A stretch of 16,595 nt of DNA, from NCBI GenBank assembly GCA_002372375.1, contig DFGJ01000007.1, positions 1 to 16,595 on the forward strand, given 5' to 3'. The stretch comes from Ruminococcaceae bacterium UBA3753 (GTDB lineage: Bacteria; Bacillota; Clostridia; Oscillospirales; Acutalibacteraceae). Within the stretch, counting starts at the first letter, position 1. The number at the start of each line of letters is the position of its first letter. The notes under the pieces were generated by a model. It saw only the letters and a list, made by a program, of their open reading frames with translations. It made no database searches and was not told where the DNA came from. A program made the position numbers and the translations under genes. Shown here piece by piece: positions 1 through 7,808 of the stretch.

Positions 1-357
1 TCAGATAAATCGCTACGAATAATAAAAGAAAAGATAGCGGCACTTTGTTATGTCACATAAAATTTCCTACTGCCAATACACTACCGTAAGTTTAAGCTAC
101 AGCCAAATCTCGCGCCAAGACTGAAATAAATACTCGGTACAATCTTACGTTAGCTAGCTATCCATTTTAAATGATATTAGCTACATTTACACAACGACTC
201 TGATGAACCAAGATACTGTAATTATAACCACGCACACAGGGGTTGTTAGTAAGTAAATATAAATATATAATCTGGCTATAATTAAAGCTAGCAATTTAAC
301 ATGTCAGTGAGAAATCTAGATATCTATAAACAAACTAAATGTTGGCCCAAATTTTAG
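1..357. other. Intergenic region upstream of lepA
   Basis: No convincing gene is visible here. The first 60 bases are open in frame 1 and end in TAA at 58-60. They could be the last 19 codons of a gene lying left of the window, but this is too short to recognise. The rest has stops in all frames. It is A+T-rich and contains a TATAAT box at 277-282 that may serve lepA. Confidence 0.5.
273..282 (+). promoter_or_regulatory. lepA: Possible -10 box for lepA
   Basis: A perfect TATAAT lies at 277-282, with a TG two bases ahead of it. No good -35 box sits 16-18 nt upstream, so the call rests on the -10 alone. The transcript would have a leader of roughly 90 nt before the proposed GTG start. Confidence 0.3.
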
Positions 358-375
358 TTGGATGGTGATAGTATA

Positions 376-2190
376 GTGGATGAGAAGTATGATAGCGGAC
401 ATATCCGTAACTTTTGTATTATAGCACATATTGATCACGGAAAGTCTACTTTAGCAGACAGAATCTTAGAGCTTACACAATCTGTTTCTGAAAGAGAAAT
501 GGCAGATCAACTACTTGATAACATGGAAATAGAAAAAGAAAGGGGAATAACAATAAAGGCCCGAGCCGTAAATCTTAAATACACTGCTAAAAATGGTGAA
601 GAATATACTTTAAACTTGATAGATACTCCAGGACATGTAGATTTTAACTATGAAGTTTCACGATCTTTAGCAGCTTGTGAGGGCGCCGTGCTGGTTGTAG
701 ACGCTACACAAGGGGTAGAAGCTCAAACAATGGCAAACACGTATCTAGCAATTGATGCAGGTCTTGAAATTTTGCCAGTTATAAATAAAGTGGACCTTCC
801 AAGTGCAAATCCTGAACAAGTTTTAAAAGAGATAGAAGACCTAATAGGGAAGTCTATGTGGGAAATACCTTTGATATCAGCAAAAACAGGCCTTAACGTA
901 GAAAGTGTGCTGGAAAATATAGTGAATTATATTCCTTCGCCAAAAGATCTTAGCGAAAATAGACTTAGAGCCTTGATCTTTGACTCATACTACGATTCTT
1001 ATAAAGGAGTGATAGTTTATGTAAAAGTTAAGGAGGGAAAGGTACAAGCAGGCGATAAAATAAAATTTATGGCTACGGGGGCACAATTCACGGTAACAGA
1101 ATGTGGGGTAATGCATGCAAATGACGTAGAAACAAAAAAGTTTTTAAAAAGCGGTGATGTTGGGTATTTGGCGGCGTCTATAAAATCTATTAGTGATGCT
1201 AATGTGGGTGATACCATAACATTGAGTCTTGATCCTGCCACTGAACCGTTGCCAGGTTATAAAAAGGTTAATCCTATGGTATATTGCGGGATCTACCCTG
1301 TAGACGGATCGAAGTACGCTGACTTAAAAGACACTTTACAAAAACTACAGCTAAACGATTCCGCCCTTTCTTTCGAGCCAGAGACGTCAGCGGCATTGGG
1401 ATCGGGCTTCAGATGTGGTTTTTTGGGACTTTTGCATATGGAAATAATACAAGAAAGACTAGAGCGTGAACATGAATTTGAAATCATTACTACCGCACCA
1501 AGCGTTATTTACAAAATTACTACAACGAGTGAGGACATATTATATGTAGATAATCCCTCAAAATACCCCGAGCCGACAAAAATACTAAAAGCAGAGGAAC
1601 CAGTAGTCAATGCGCATATTTATGTACCAAAAGATTATGTAGGTACCATTATGGATCTGTGCAAAGACAGAAGGGGCGAATTCAAAAACATGACGTACAT
1701 TACTCCTGAACGAGTGGAGTTATTGTATGAAATGCCTTTAAACGAAATTGTGTACGACTTTTTTGATGTATTAAAATCAAGGACGAAGGGTTACGCTTCT
1801 TTAGACTATGAAATAACAGGATACAAAGAGTCAAATTTAGTCAAATTGGACATTATGTTAAACGGGGAAGTAGTGGACGCTTTATCCTTTATTGTTCACA
1901 GAGATAACTCTTACAAAAAAGGAAGACTGATGGCAGAAAAATTAAAAGAAAAGATACCAAGGCAACTGTTCGACATACCAATACAAGCCTGTATAGGAGG
2001 AAAAATAATTGCTAGGGAAACTGTAAAGGCAGTTCGTAAAGACGTTTTGGCAAAGTGTTACGGCGGAGACATAACGCGCAAAAAAAAGTTGCTAGAAAAA
2101 CAGAAAAAGGGCAAAAAGCGAATGCGAAAACTTGGTAGTGTAGAAGTGCCACAAGAGGCTTTTATGGCTGTTTTGAAACTTGAAGAATAA
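376..2190 (+). CDS. lepA: Elongation factor 4 (LepA), back-translocating ribosomal GTPase
   Basis: LepA/EF4 is a translational GTPase that binds the ribosome and can reverse translocation or assist initiation under stress. The product has the expected order: a GTPase domain starting with the P-loop AHIDHGKST close to the N-terminus, the switch II motif DTPGHVDF, NKVD for guanine recognition, a beta-barrel domain II, EF-G-like domains, and the LepA-specific C-terminal part with the basic tail (DITRKKKLLEKQKKGKKRMR). Length (604 aa) is normal for the family. The frame is open from TTG 358, but GTG 376 is preferred: GGTGAT, part of the Shine-Dalgarno consensus, ends 6 nt before it, and LepA proteins usually start only a few residues before IRNFCIIAHIDHG. 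No damage is seen. The gene faces the leftward gene ending at 2272. Confidence 0.97.
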   Translation: MDEKYDSGHIRNFCIIAHIDHGKSTLADRILELTQSVSEREMADQLLDNMEIEKERGITIKARAVNLKYTAKNGEEYTLNLIDTPGHVDFNYEVSRSLAACEGAVLVVDATQGVEAQTMANTYLAIDAGLEILPVINKVDLPSANPEQVLKEIEDLIGKSMWEIPLISAKTGLNVESVLENIVNYIPSPKDLSENRLRALIFDSYYDSYKGVIVYVKVKEGKVQAGDKIKFMATGAQFTVTECGVMHANDVETKKFLKSGDVGYLAASIKSISDANVGDTITLSLDPATEPLPGYKKVNPMVYCGIYPVDGSKYADLKDTLQKLQLNDSALSFEPETSAALGSGFRCGFLGLLHMEIIQERLEREHEFEIITTAPSVIYKITTTSEDILYVDNPSKYPEPTKILKAEEPVVNAHIYVPKDYVGTIMDLCKDRRGEFKNMTYITPERVELLYEMPLNEIVYDFFDVLKSRTKGYASLDYEITGYKESNLVKLDIMLNGEVVDALSFIVHRDNSYKKGRLMAEKLKEKIPRQLFDIPIQACIGGKIIARETVKAVRKDVLAKCYGGDITRKKKLLEKQKKGKKRMRKLGSVEVPQEAFMAVLKLEE

Positions 2191-2194
2191 GCAC

Positions 2195-2217
2195 AAAAAC
2201 GCGTTGATGCAAAACGC
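2195..2217 (-). terminator. Weak terminator-like hairpin in the convergent gap
   Basis: Read on the minus strand, GCGTT (loop TTGCATC) AACGC is followed by GTTTTT. It sits about 55 nt past the stop of the leftward gene at 2272, so it would fit that transcript. The stem is only 5 bp and the T run is short, so the call is tentative. Confidence 0.3.
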
Positions 2218-2271
2218 AAAGCAGACCCGAGATAAACAACAATTAAGGACCAGCATTTAGCCACGTAAATT

Positions 2272-3483
2272 TTAAACCAAACCATCCCCCAAATATGCAT
2301 CTCCGTTCCTATCGTCGTCAGCTCTGTCTTCGACCACATCGTCAGCAGCCCCAGCATCATCAGGCCGGTCTTCTACGGCCCTATCATCAACCGCTCCTAC
2401 ACTATCAAAGTTGTCGTCGCTAACCGCATCAACAGCTACCCCAGCATCATCAGGCCGGTCTTCTACGGCCCTATCATCAACCGCTCCTACACTATCAAAG
2501 TTGTCGTCGCTAACCGCATCAACAGCTACCCCGGCATCATCAGGCTGGTCTTCTCCGGCCCTATCATCAATAGCTCCTACACTATCAAAGTCGTCGTCGT
2601 TAACCACATCGTCAGCTGCACCGGCATTATCAGGCCGGTCCTCTTCGGCCCTATCATCAACCGCTCCTACACTATCAAAGTTGTCGTCGCTAACCGCATC
2701 AACAGCTACCCCGGCATCATCAGACCGGTCTTCGTTGACCATATCTTCCAAAGCCACGCTTCTGCCGTCGTCAACTGTATCATCATCAATTATATCGTCA
2801 TGGTTGCCCCCATAAAGATTATCATGATCAAAGTCGTCAAAATCATCGTTAATGGGGTCGAGAACCACCTTAGCATCATCTTTTTTAACGTTGTCAGCAC
2901 CAGACGCAGAAATGTCCGTTTCAACTACATCGGCATCGGGTTTCTTATTTATATTGTTCTCTAATCCTCTGCCTTCATTCTTATCATTTTCCTTGTCAAC
3001 CTCTTCTTTTCTAGCTTCCGAAACACCGTCTTTGCTAGAAACACTCGAATTCGCATCTGCTTTGTTGCTGGGATTACTGTTAAAATATCTTCTAATGTCT
3101 TTGAATATTGAATAAAACAAATAAGAAGCACAGGAGACAACGGTAACCACACCAGCCACCAAAAGACCTAAGTTATATCCTCTGCTTTTAACAAAATCAT
3201 CAAATGTGGATTCCTTGGGTAAATCAGACCCCGTCCACAAGTTTTTTTGTTTAAGATACTCGACATACTCACTCTTTAGCTTCAAAAAAGAATTTTCACT
3301 TTTTGTTACATCGCTCATCTTTTTTTCATCAAGCCACAACTTAAGCAACTCACTAAATTTACAATCAAAACCATTTTCATCACTACTGTCAGCAAAAACT
3401 AACGTCGAAGAGTTTGTTGCAACAATAGAACTCCCAAACGCTCCTAAAACCGCCACAGAACTAAACCACTTTTTGTTAAACAT
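2272..3483 (-). CDS. Exported/membrane protein with acidic 30-residue tandem repeats, function unknown
   Basis: Not recognised as any known family. The ATG at 3483 is preferred over one 21 nt upstream because GGGGGGTG lies just ahead of it. The 403-residue product starts with a Sec-type signal sequence: FNKKW, a hydrophobic stretch, and a likely cleavage site after VFA near residue 31. A short charged domain follows (about 32-100). One transmembrane helix spans about 104-128 (GLLVAGVVTVVSCASYLF) and is followed by the positive KDIRR. The remaining 270 residues are hydrophilic and, from about residue 195, very rich in Asp. Residues about 241-378 are tandem 30-residue repeats containing FDSVGAVDDRA. 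By the positive-inside rule the acidic tail would be cytoplasmic if the signal is cleaved. If the N-terminal helix stays uncleaved, the topology reverses. A strong promoter precedes it. Confidence 0.85.
   Translation of the reverse strand: MFNKKWFSSVAVLGAFGSSIVATNSSTLVFADSSDENGFDCKFSELLKLWLDEKKMSDVTKSENSFLKLKSEYVEYLKQKNLWTGSDLPKESTFDDFVKSRGYNLGLLVAGVVTVVSCASYLFYSIFKDIRRYFNSNPSNKADANSSVSSKDGVSEARKEEVDKENDKNEGRGLENNINKKPDADVVETDISASGADNVKKDDAKVVLDPINDDFDDFDHDNLYGGNHDDIIDDDTVDDGRSVALEDMVNEDRSDDAGVAVDAVSDDNFDSVGAVDDRAEEDRPDNAGAADDVVNDDDFDSVGAIDDRAGEDQPDDAGVAVDAVSDDNFDSVGAVDDRAVEDRPDDAGVAVDAVSDDNFDSVGAVDDRAVEDRPDDAGAADDVVEDRADDDRNGDAYLGDGLV
2351..2752 (-). repeat. 90-bp in-frame tandem repeats within the acidic-tail gene
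   Basis: Four full units and one partial unit repeat with a period of exactly 90 bp. The same landmark (CCAGCATCAT or a close variant) recurs at 2351, 2441, 2531, 2621 and 2711. The units at 2351 and 2441 are identical or nearly so, while the others differ at a few positions. The period is a multiple of three, so copy number can change without breaking the frame. There are no unique spacers between units, so this is not CRISPR. Confidence 0.95.
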
Positions 3484-3520
3484 AAAACACCCCCCACTAA
3501 ACACACTTCACACGCTTTAA

Positions 3521-3549
3521 ATTGTAACTGATTTTTCTAAAATTGTCAA
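3521..3549 (-). promoter_or_regulatory. Sigma-A promoter for the acidic-repeat protein gene
   Basis: On the minus strand, TTGACA (3549-3544) and TACAAT (3526-3521) are separated by exactly 17 nt. Transcription would start near 3514, about 30 nt before the ATG at 3483, with the SD sequence GGGGGGTG between. This is the closest match to the sigma-A consensus in the window, so the gene is probably well expressed. Confidence 0.75.
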
Positions 3550-3745
3550 AAAACACTTTGATACTCTACATTTACTGCTTCACCAACAAAAATAGACAAG
3601 CAACCAATGCAAAAAACACCAGTAAACAAAAATCAATTTTAAAAAATTATCTGCACTCTATAAGACGCCAGCTAAGCCACATAAAAACCCCTATAAATGT
3701 CGCAAATAAATCGGCAGCCTTAACCCTCGACAATCAAACACACAC

Positions 3746-4135
3746 TTAAACACATATACTATCTTTTATTTTTTCGAACATCTTATCTCCTATACCGGAA
3801 ACATTTTTTATTTCGTCAACGGACGCAAATCCTCCGTTATAGTCCCTGTATTCAACAATCCTTTTGGCAATTGCGCTACCTATCCCTGAAAGATTATCTG
3901 CTATCTCATCCGCCGTAGCAGTATTTATATTGATTTTATCTTTCAAGGTCCCAGAATCACCCTCACCTGAACTATTCGTACTCCCTGTAGATTCTTCAGA
4001 ATTTTCGTTCACATATACGATCGACGGAATAGTCGCATCAGGTTTATAAAAAGCATTGTAAAAAAGTATCCCGGCAAATAAAACCAAGGCAACTATTAAC
4101 AGAATTTTTTCTGTGCTGTAATTTTTTGTAAGCAC
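3746..4135 (-). CDS. comEA: ComEA-like membrane-anchored helix-hairpin-helix DNA-binding protein
   Basis: ComEA is the membrane-anchored receptor for double-stranded DNA in natural transformation. This product has an N-terminal membrane helix (ILLIVALVLFAGILFYNAF), a Ser/Gly/Glu-rich linker, and a C-terminal tandem helix-hairpin-helix domain beginning ININTATADEI. Two hairpins are visible (LSGIGSAIAKRI and VSGIGDKMFEKI), which are typical of the family. At about 129 residues it is shorter than full ComEA, and no SLBB domain is seen between helix and HhH. GTG 4135 is chosen because GGAG (4145-4142) lies 6 nt ahead. The frame is open to GTG 4168, but that codon falls inside an AGGGTGG motif and lacks its own SD. 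No comEC or pilus gene is in the window, so a role in DNA uptake is only inferred. A short competence-independent HhH protein is the alternative. Confidence 0.8.
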   Translation of the reverse strand: MLTKNYSTEKILLIVALVLFAGILFYNAFYKPDATIPSIVYVNENSEESTGSTNSSGEGDSGTLKDKININTATADEIADNLSGIGSAIAKRIVEYRDYNGGFASVDEIKNVSGIGDKMFEKIKDSICV

Positions 4136-4168
4136 AACAAACTCCACATACTCAAATATCGAAACCAC

Positions 4169-4647
4169 CCTATCATTTTATCATATATCACGATTTTGAA
4201 AACAGCTTTAACACGACTAAATCAAATAAGAACACAAAAAAACATGTCATAAATAAAAATTTGAAAAGGTTACTAAGGTAAACAAAAACCATGTTGTCTA
4301 GGCACAAACCTATATCTTAAGCTCTGAAGCGAATCACTTGATTCTGCACAAGGCAAATATAGCATTCGGTCTATTTCGACAAACGTTATATTTATTAGTT
4401 TAGTTAGTAATCTGTATACTAGAGAGTTTTAAATTTAAAAGATATTTAAGGTCAAATTATCTGCAACAGCTCCCTTAAGTTTTTGTCGACTAACGAAAAG
4501 CTAGCAGAGAAATTCCCTTAATATGTGCGCATAAACATAAGACTGAATTAAATGAGATGCTATAGCAACAAATGCTAAACAACTAAAGCAATACTTTAAA
4601 AGTATAAATTATAAAATTTATATATGTATTCTTTGTATAACTTAATC
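4169..4647. other. Long non-coding gap, no gene recognised
   Basis: Stops occur in all frames and nothing gene-like is visible. The gap contains a small inverted repeat at 4331-4344 (GAATCA, CT, TGATTC). Near the 3' end of the leftward peptide gene there is an A+T-only stem at 4603-4622 (TATAAATT, ATAA, AATTTATA). Neither has the T run expected of a clear terminator. The region may be old gene remains that can no longer be identified. Confidence 0.5.
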
Positions 4648-4884
4648 TTATTTAGCTAAATCTTCTTTAGCTAATTTCCGTAAAGCATTTAAATAATCCC
4701 ATTTTACTCTACGGGTTGAAATCTTGCGCTCTTTAGCGTAATTTTCGGCGTCCTCTAACGTATTAAACCTCTTAAGTACGTTACCATTAAAATCAGATAT
4801 AATTTCACATTTGTCATTAAAACGAAAAATACTACCACCATTTATTCTATCCAAACTTTCATCCGAGAGATTTGATTTTATCAT
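4648..4884 (-). CDS. Small peptide with a double-glycine leader (bacteriocin/RiPP-precursor-like)
   Basis: The 78-residue product begins MIKSNLSDESLDRINGG, a textbook double-glycine leader: a conserved LS(D/E)xxLDxxxGG pattern with the cleavage point after Gly16-Gly17. Such leaders are removed by peptidase-containing ABC exporters of the C39 type. The remaining 61 residues are charged, with a single Cys, and contain an FNTLEDAENYAKE segment reminiscent of small clostridial GG-leader peptides of unknown role. ATG 4884 is chosen over an upstream in-frame TTG because a full GGAGG lies at ideal spacing. A promoter with 17-nt spacing precedes it. No transporter, modification enzyme or immunity gene is seen nearby, so whether it is a bacteriocin, a signal peptide or a relic is open. 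Confidence 0.75.
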   Translation of the reverse strand: MIKSNLSDESLDRINGGSIFRFNDKCEIISDFNGNVLKRFNTLEDAENYAKERKISTRRVKWDYLNALRKLAKEDLAK

Positions 4885-4926
4885 AAGTTTAACCTCCAAT
4901 TTAAAAACATAGATAAATATTAAGAT

Positions 4927-4955
4927 ATTTTAACATATATTGTATAAAAAATCAA
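4927..4955 (-). promoter_or_regulatory. Sigma-A promoter for the double-glycine peptide gene
   Basis: On the minus strand, TTGATT (4955-4950) and TAAAAT (4932-4927) are 17 nt apart. TG sits one base before the -10, giving an extended -10 element. Transcription would start about 35 nt before the ATG at 4884. Confidence 0.65.
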
Positions 4956-5271
4956 CATTTAATTTATTAAAATAGCTCTAAAGAAAATTTATCCAAGTCA
5001 CAAACAGAAATAACATTAATTTTGACTCAAAGTTAGCACAGCGAAAGCGTGATTCCGGTCACAAAATAAGCAAAAGCAGATAAAACTAACTCCACTACAA
5101 TACTCATCTAAACTTAAACATATTTCATATATTAATAAAATTATATAACTAAATATCTGAATTATAAAATTACATACGAAAATAGTATTTAAAACAATCC
5201 GTGTCTTAATTTTTTAAAAAAGTCTGTTTTAAAAAAGTTTCAGATCTAAGACTTAAATTTTGTGCTAATGC
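4956..5271. other. Non-coding gap between the leader-peptide promoter and the ntpF remnant
   Basis: Very A+T-rich with stops in every frame. In a normal V-ATPase operon ntpC would lie here, but no trace of it could be recognised. A 12-base direct repeat, TTTTAAAAAAGT, occurs twice close together near 5210-5240. Confidence 0.45.
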
Positions 5272-5535
5272 ATGGAACAAATACAACAAAATAAAGTATT
5301 ATTAACTTCTAAAACTATTAGAGTCTAAAAGTTGAGAGCAAAAAAATTGAATCCGAAGACTATCTAAACTATGACTACACTTTGTATTCGAGAAAATAGC
5401 GCAGATAAGATTTTTGAAACCTATCAATATTTAGAAAACTAAATTTCTGATCATTGCGTATCTTCTATTTTCCGTATTTAAGTTCGTGAGATTATGTTAT
5501 AGTTTTATAAGATTAAAGCTCAGTTGATTTTTTAG
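5272..5535 (+). pseudogene. ntpF: Decayed V-type ATPase subunit F (ntpF remnant)
   Basis: Subunit F is a roughly 100-residue part of the central rotor shaft and is normally encoded just before ntpA. One frame here, broken by stops (including TAA at 5440 and the final TAG at 5533), reads CIRENSADKIFETYQYLEN from about 5383. This resembles the family segment with pattern (I/V)TExLAEKIxETIxxY. It then continues through SSIF, in the place of the conserved IILIP, to IKAQLIF just before the stop, like the usual end EKAVGxDIL. The distance from the ADKI motif to the stop (about 45 codons) matches the family (about 49). The N-terminal third, including GDKDSV, is not recognisable. Position, length and motif spacing agree, but the match is by eye on a degraded sequence. 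Confidence 0.45.
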
Positions 5536-5587
5536 GATTTTGCAGCGTAATTTACAAAAAAGTATTTGTGTAGGAGATTTTAGTTTT

Positions 5588-7360
5588 ATGCCGGGTGTTA
5601 TAAAAAAAGTCGCGGGACCCCTCGTTGTAGCAGAGAATATGAAAGACTCAAATATGTTTGACGTCGTTAGAGTGGGAAATGAACAATTAATCGGCGAAAT
5701 AATCGAAATCCATGGGGATAAGGCTTATATACAAATATATGAAGAAACATCTGGGCTTGGCCCGGGAGCTCCCGTTGAGTCGACCGGTAGGCCTCTTAGT
5801 GTAGAGCTCGGTCCTGGGCTTTTAAGCAGCATCTTTGACGGCATACAGCGACCTCTTCGTTCAATAATGGATCAGGTTGGAAATAGTTTGAATAGGGGCA
5901 TAAACGTCCCTACGTTGAGCAGGGAAAGGGATTGGCTATTTACACCTTGCGTCAGTGATGGGACATTTGTAAAAACTGGAGATACTATTGGAACCGTAAA
6001 GGAAAACAGTTCTGTTCTACATAAAATTATGGTTCCTGTTGGTGTTGAGGGAAAGATTTGCGAAATTGTAAAACCCGGAGAATATAAAGTGGACGATACG
6101 GTCGCAAAAATAGAAACTTCAGCAGACAATACTCTGCCTATTACTCTAGTACAATACTGGCCTGTAAGAAAGCCTAGACCTATAAAAGAAAAACTGACTC
6201 CATCAGAACCATTAATTTCCGGGCAAAGAGTCATAGATACTTTATTTCCTATCGCTAAAGGAGGAGTTGCTGCAGTACCCGGTCCATTTGGAAGCGGTAA
6301 GACTGTTGTTCAGCATCAATTAGCAAAATGGGCAGATGCAGATATCATAGTTTACATCGGTTGCGGAGAACGCGGTAATGAGATGACCGATGTTCTAAAT
6401 GAGTTCCCAGAACTTGTAGATCCGAAAACTGGTCGCTCATTGATGGAACGAACAGTGTTGATAGCAAATACATCGGACATGCCAGTTGCAGCAAGGGAAG
6501 CTTCCATCTACACGGGTATAACCATCGCCGAATACTTCAGAGACATGGGTCTAAACGTCGCTTTGATGGCAGACTCTACTTCACGTTGGGCAGAAGCTTT
6601 AAGAGAAATGTCCGGAAGGTTAGGTGAAATGCCGGGCGAAGAAGGATATCCTGCCTATTTAGCCAGTAGACTCGCACAATTCTACGAACGAGCAGGAAGG
6701 ATCATACCTCTTGGTGAAAATAGAGATGAGGGTACCCTATCGATAATAGGGGCAGTTTCTCCACCCGGGGGTGATCTTTCAGAGCCTGTGACTCAGTCGA
6801 CGTTGAGAATAATTAAGACTTTCTGGGGCTTAGATGCTTCGCTGGCCTACAGTAGGCATTTTCCGGCAATAAACTGGCTAACCAGCTATTCCCTTTACAC
6901 AGATAATCTAAAAGACTGGTTTGCATCAAATGTCGCCAAAGACTGGAATGAGGTCAGAGCAGAAGTAATTCGGATATTAAGTAAAGAGTCTGAACTACAA
7001 GAAATCGTCAAACTTGTGGGGGCAGATTCCCTCTCTTTTGAAGACAGGTTATTACTTGAAATTGCGCGATCGATTAGAGAAGACTTTTTACATCAAAATG
7101 CTTTTCACGACGTAGATACTTTTAGTTCATTAGAAAAACAATACTTACTTCTGAAACTCATATTAAAGTTCTATTCTGCTACAAGCTCACTTGCTGGGTC
7201 AAATGTATCCGTCGACAATATTGTTAAATTTAAATCTTTAGAGAGAATAGGTCGATTTAAATACGTTAAAGAGAGTGAAACAAAAACTGAATATGAAAAA
7301 ATAGATAAGCAAATTAATGAAGATGTTTCAATAAACTTAAACAAATCAGAAGAGAGTTAA
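5588..7360 (+). CDS. ntpA: V-type ATP synthase/ATPase catalytic subunit A
   Basis: Subunit A is the nucleotide-hydrolysing subunit of the A3B3 head of V/A-type ATPases, which couple ATP to H+ or Na+ transport across the membrane. The 590-residue length is normal. Visible features are the N-terminal barrel (GVIKKVAGPLVVAENM), the bulge region typical of A subunits, the Walker A motif GPFGSGKT at about 232-239, the Walker B region LMADSTSRWAEALRE with Asp near 329, and GRLGEMPGEEGYP. ATG 5588 is preferred, with AGGAG 11 nt upstream. The frame is open further to TTG 5540, but family proteins begin close to GVIKKV. No inactivating change is seen. The gene is framed by an ntpF remnant and by three decayed copies of its own 3' end. 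ntpB, normally adjacent, lies 2.5 kb downstream. Confidence 0.96.
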   Translation: MPGVIKKVAGPLVVAENMKDSNMFDVVRVGNEQLIGEIIEIHGDKAYIQIYEETSGLGPGAPVESTGRPLSVELGPGLLSSIFDGIQRPLRSIMDQVGNSLNRGINVPTLSRERDWLFTPCVSDGTFVKTGDTIGTVKENSSVLHKIMVPVGVEGKICEIVKPGEYKVDDTVAKIETSADNTLPITLVQYWPVRKPRPIKEKLTPSEPLISGQRVIDTLFPIAKGGVAAVPGPFGSGKTVVQHQLAKWADADIIVYIGCGERGNEMTDVLNEFPELVDPKTGRSLMERTVLIANTSDMPVAAREASIYTGITIAEYFRDMGLNVALMADSTSRWAEALREMSGRLGEMPGEEGYPAYLASRLAQFYERAGRIIPLGENRDEGTLSIIGAVSPPGGDLSEPVTQSTLRIIKTFWGLDASLAYSRHFPAINWLTSYSLYTDNLKDWFASNVAKDWNEVRAEVIRILSKESELQEIVKLVGADSLSFEDRLLLEIARSIREDFLHQNAFHDVDTFSSLEKQYLLLKLILKFYSATSSLAGSNVSVDNIVKFKSLERIGRFKYVKESETKTEYEKIDKQINEDVSINLNKSEES

Positions 7361-7585
7361 ATTTTAGAATTAGCACCATCATGTGAAAGTTGGCATTAAA
7401 TCAAAGCAAAGGATAGGCTTTTAAAAATCAATGGTCCTGTGAGCGGTTTTGTTGAAATTGAACCTCACGGAAAGTAGTCTAATTTAGTTGTGTATAAAGT
7501 GAGGAGTAAAAGCTGAATACAAAAAATAAACGATCAAATTAATGAAGATGTTTCAGCAAACTTAAACAAATCCGAAGAGAGTTAA
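7361..7585 (+). pseudogene. Decayed copy 1 of the ntpA C-terminal 75 codons
   Basis: The frame ends with QINEDVSANLNKSEES and TAA, against QINEDVSINLNKSEES in ntpA. Upstream it reads GFVEIEPHGK against DNIVKFKSLERIG. In-frame stops (TAG, TGA) break it. No start codon or SD is visible. It lies directly after the ntpA stop. Confidence 0.8.
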
Positions 7586-7808
7586 AATTTGATCATATCA
7601 TTAACTTGCAGTCCGGATTAAATCAGGGCGGTAAGCTGTCTTTTGGAAAAAAGCGGATCTGTAGTCAACGTTGTTAAAATTGAGCCTTCAGAAAAAGGTA
7701 GACCGTTTTAGTTGCACGAAAGAGAGGAATAAAAATAAGTGCGAAAAACGCTCAAGTAAGTTTAATGAAGATTCTTCATCAAACTTAAATAAGTCGAAAT
7801 AAAGTTAA
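7586..7808 (+). pseudogene. Decayed copy 2 of the ntpA C-terminal 75 codons
   Basis: A segment reading GSVVNVVKIEPSEKGRPF matches ntpA VSVDNIVKFKSLERIGRF. The end reads NEDSSSNLNKSK before a stop, against NEDVSINLNKSEES. Frameshifts and several stops lie between. It is more diverged from ntpA than copy 1. Confidence 0.7.

Noticed and set aside
1..60. Open 19-codon tail ending in TAA at the left edge
   Set aside because: It is too short to identify or to distinguish from chance, so it is recorded only as a note in the upstream region.
2351..2752. Regular direct repeats that could suggest CRISPR
   Set aside because: The units are contiguous, 90 bp long and in frame within a protein gene, and no unique spacers separate them. 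The same holds for the 102-bp and 33-bp arrays at the right end.
2411..2815. 134-codon open frame on the plus strand, Ser/Thr-rich
   Set aside because: It is the antisense shadow of the 90-bp repeats of the leftward acidic protein. Its composition is a by-product of Asp codons, and it has no ribosome-binding site.
4160..4172. 13-base match (TAGGGTGGTTTCG) between the 5' region of the comEA-like gene and the SD region of the gene at 8296
   Set aside because: Matches of 13 bases are expected a few times by chance in a window of this size, and both simply contain an AGGGTGG ribosome-binding-like core.
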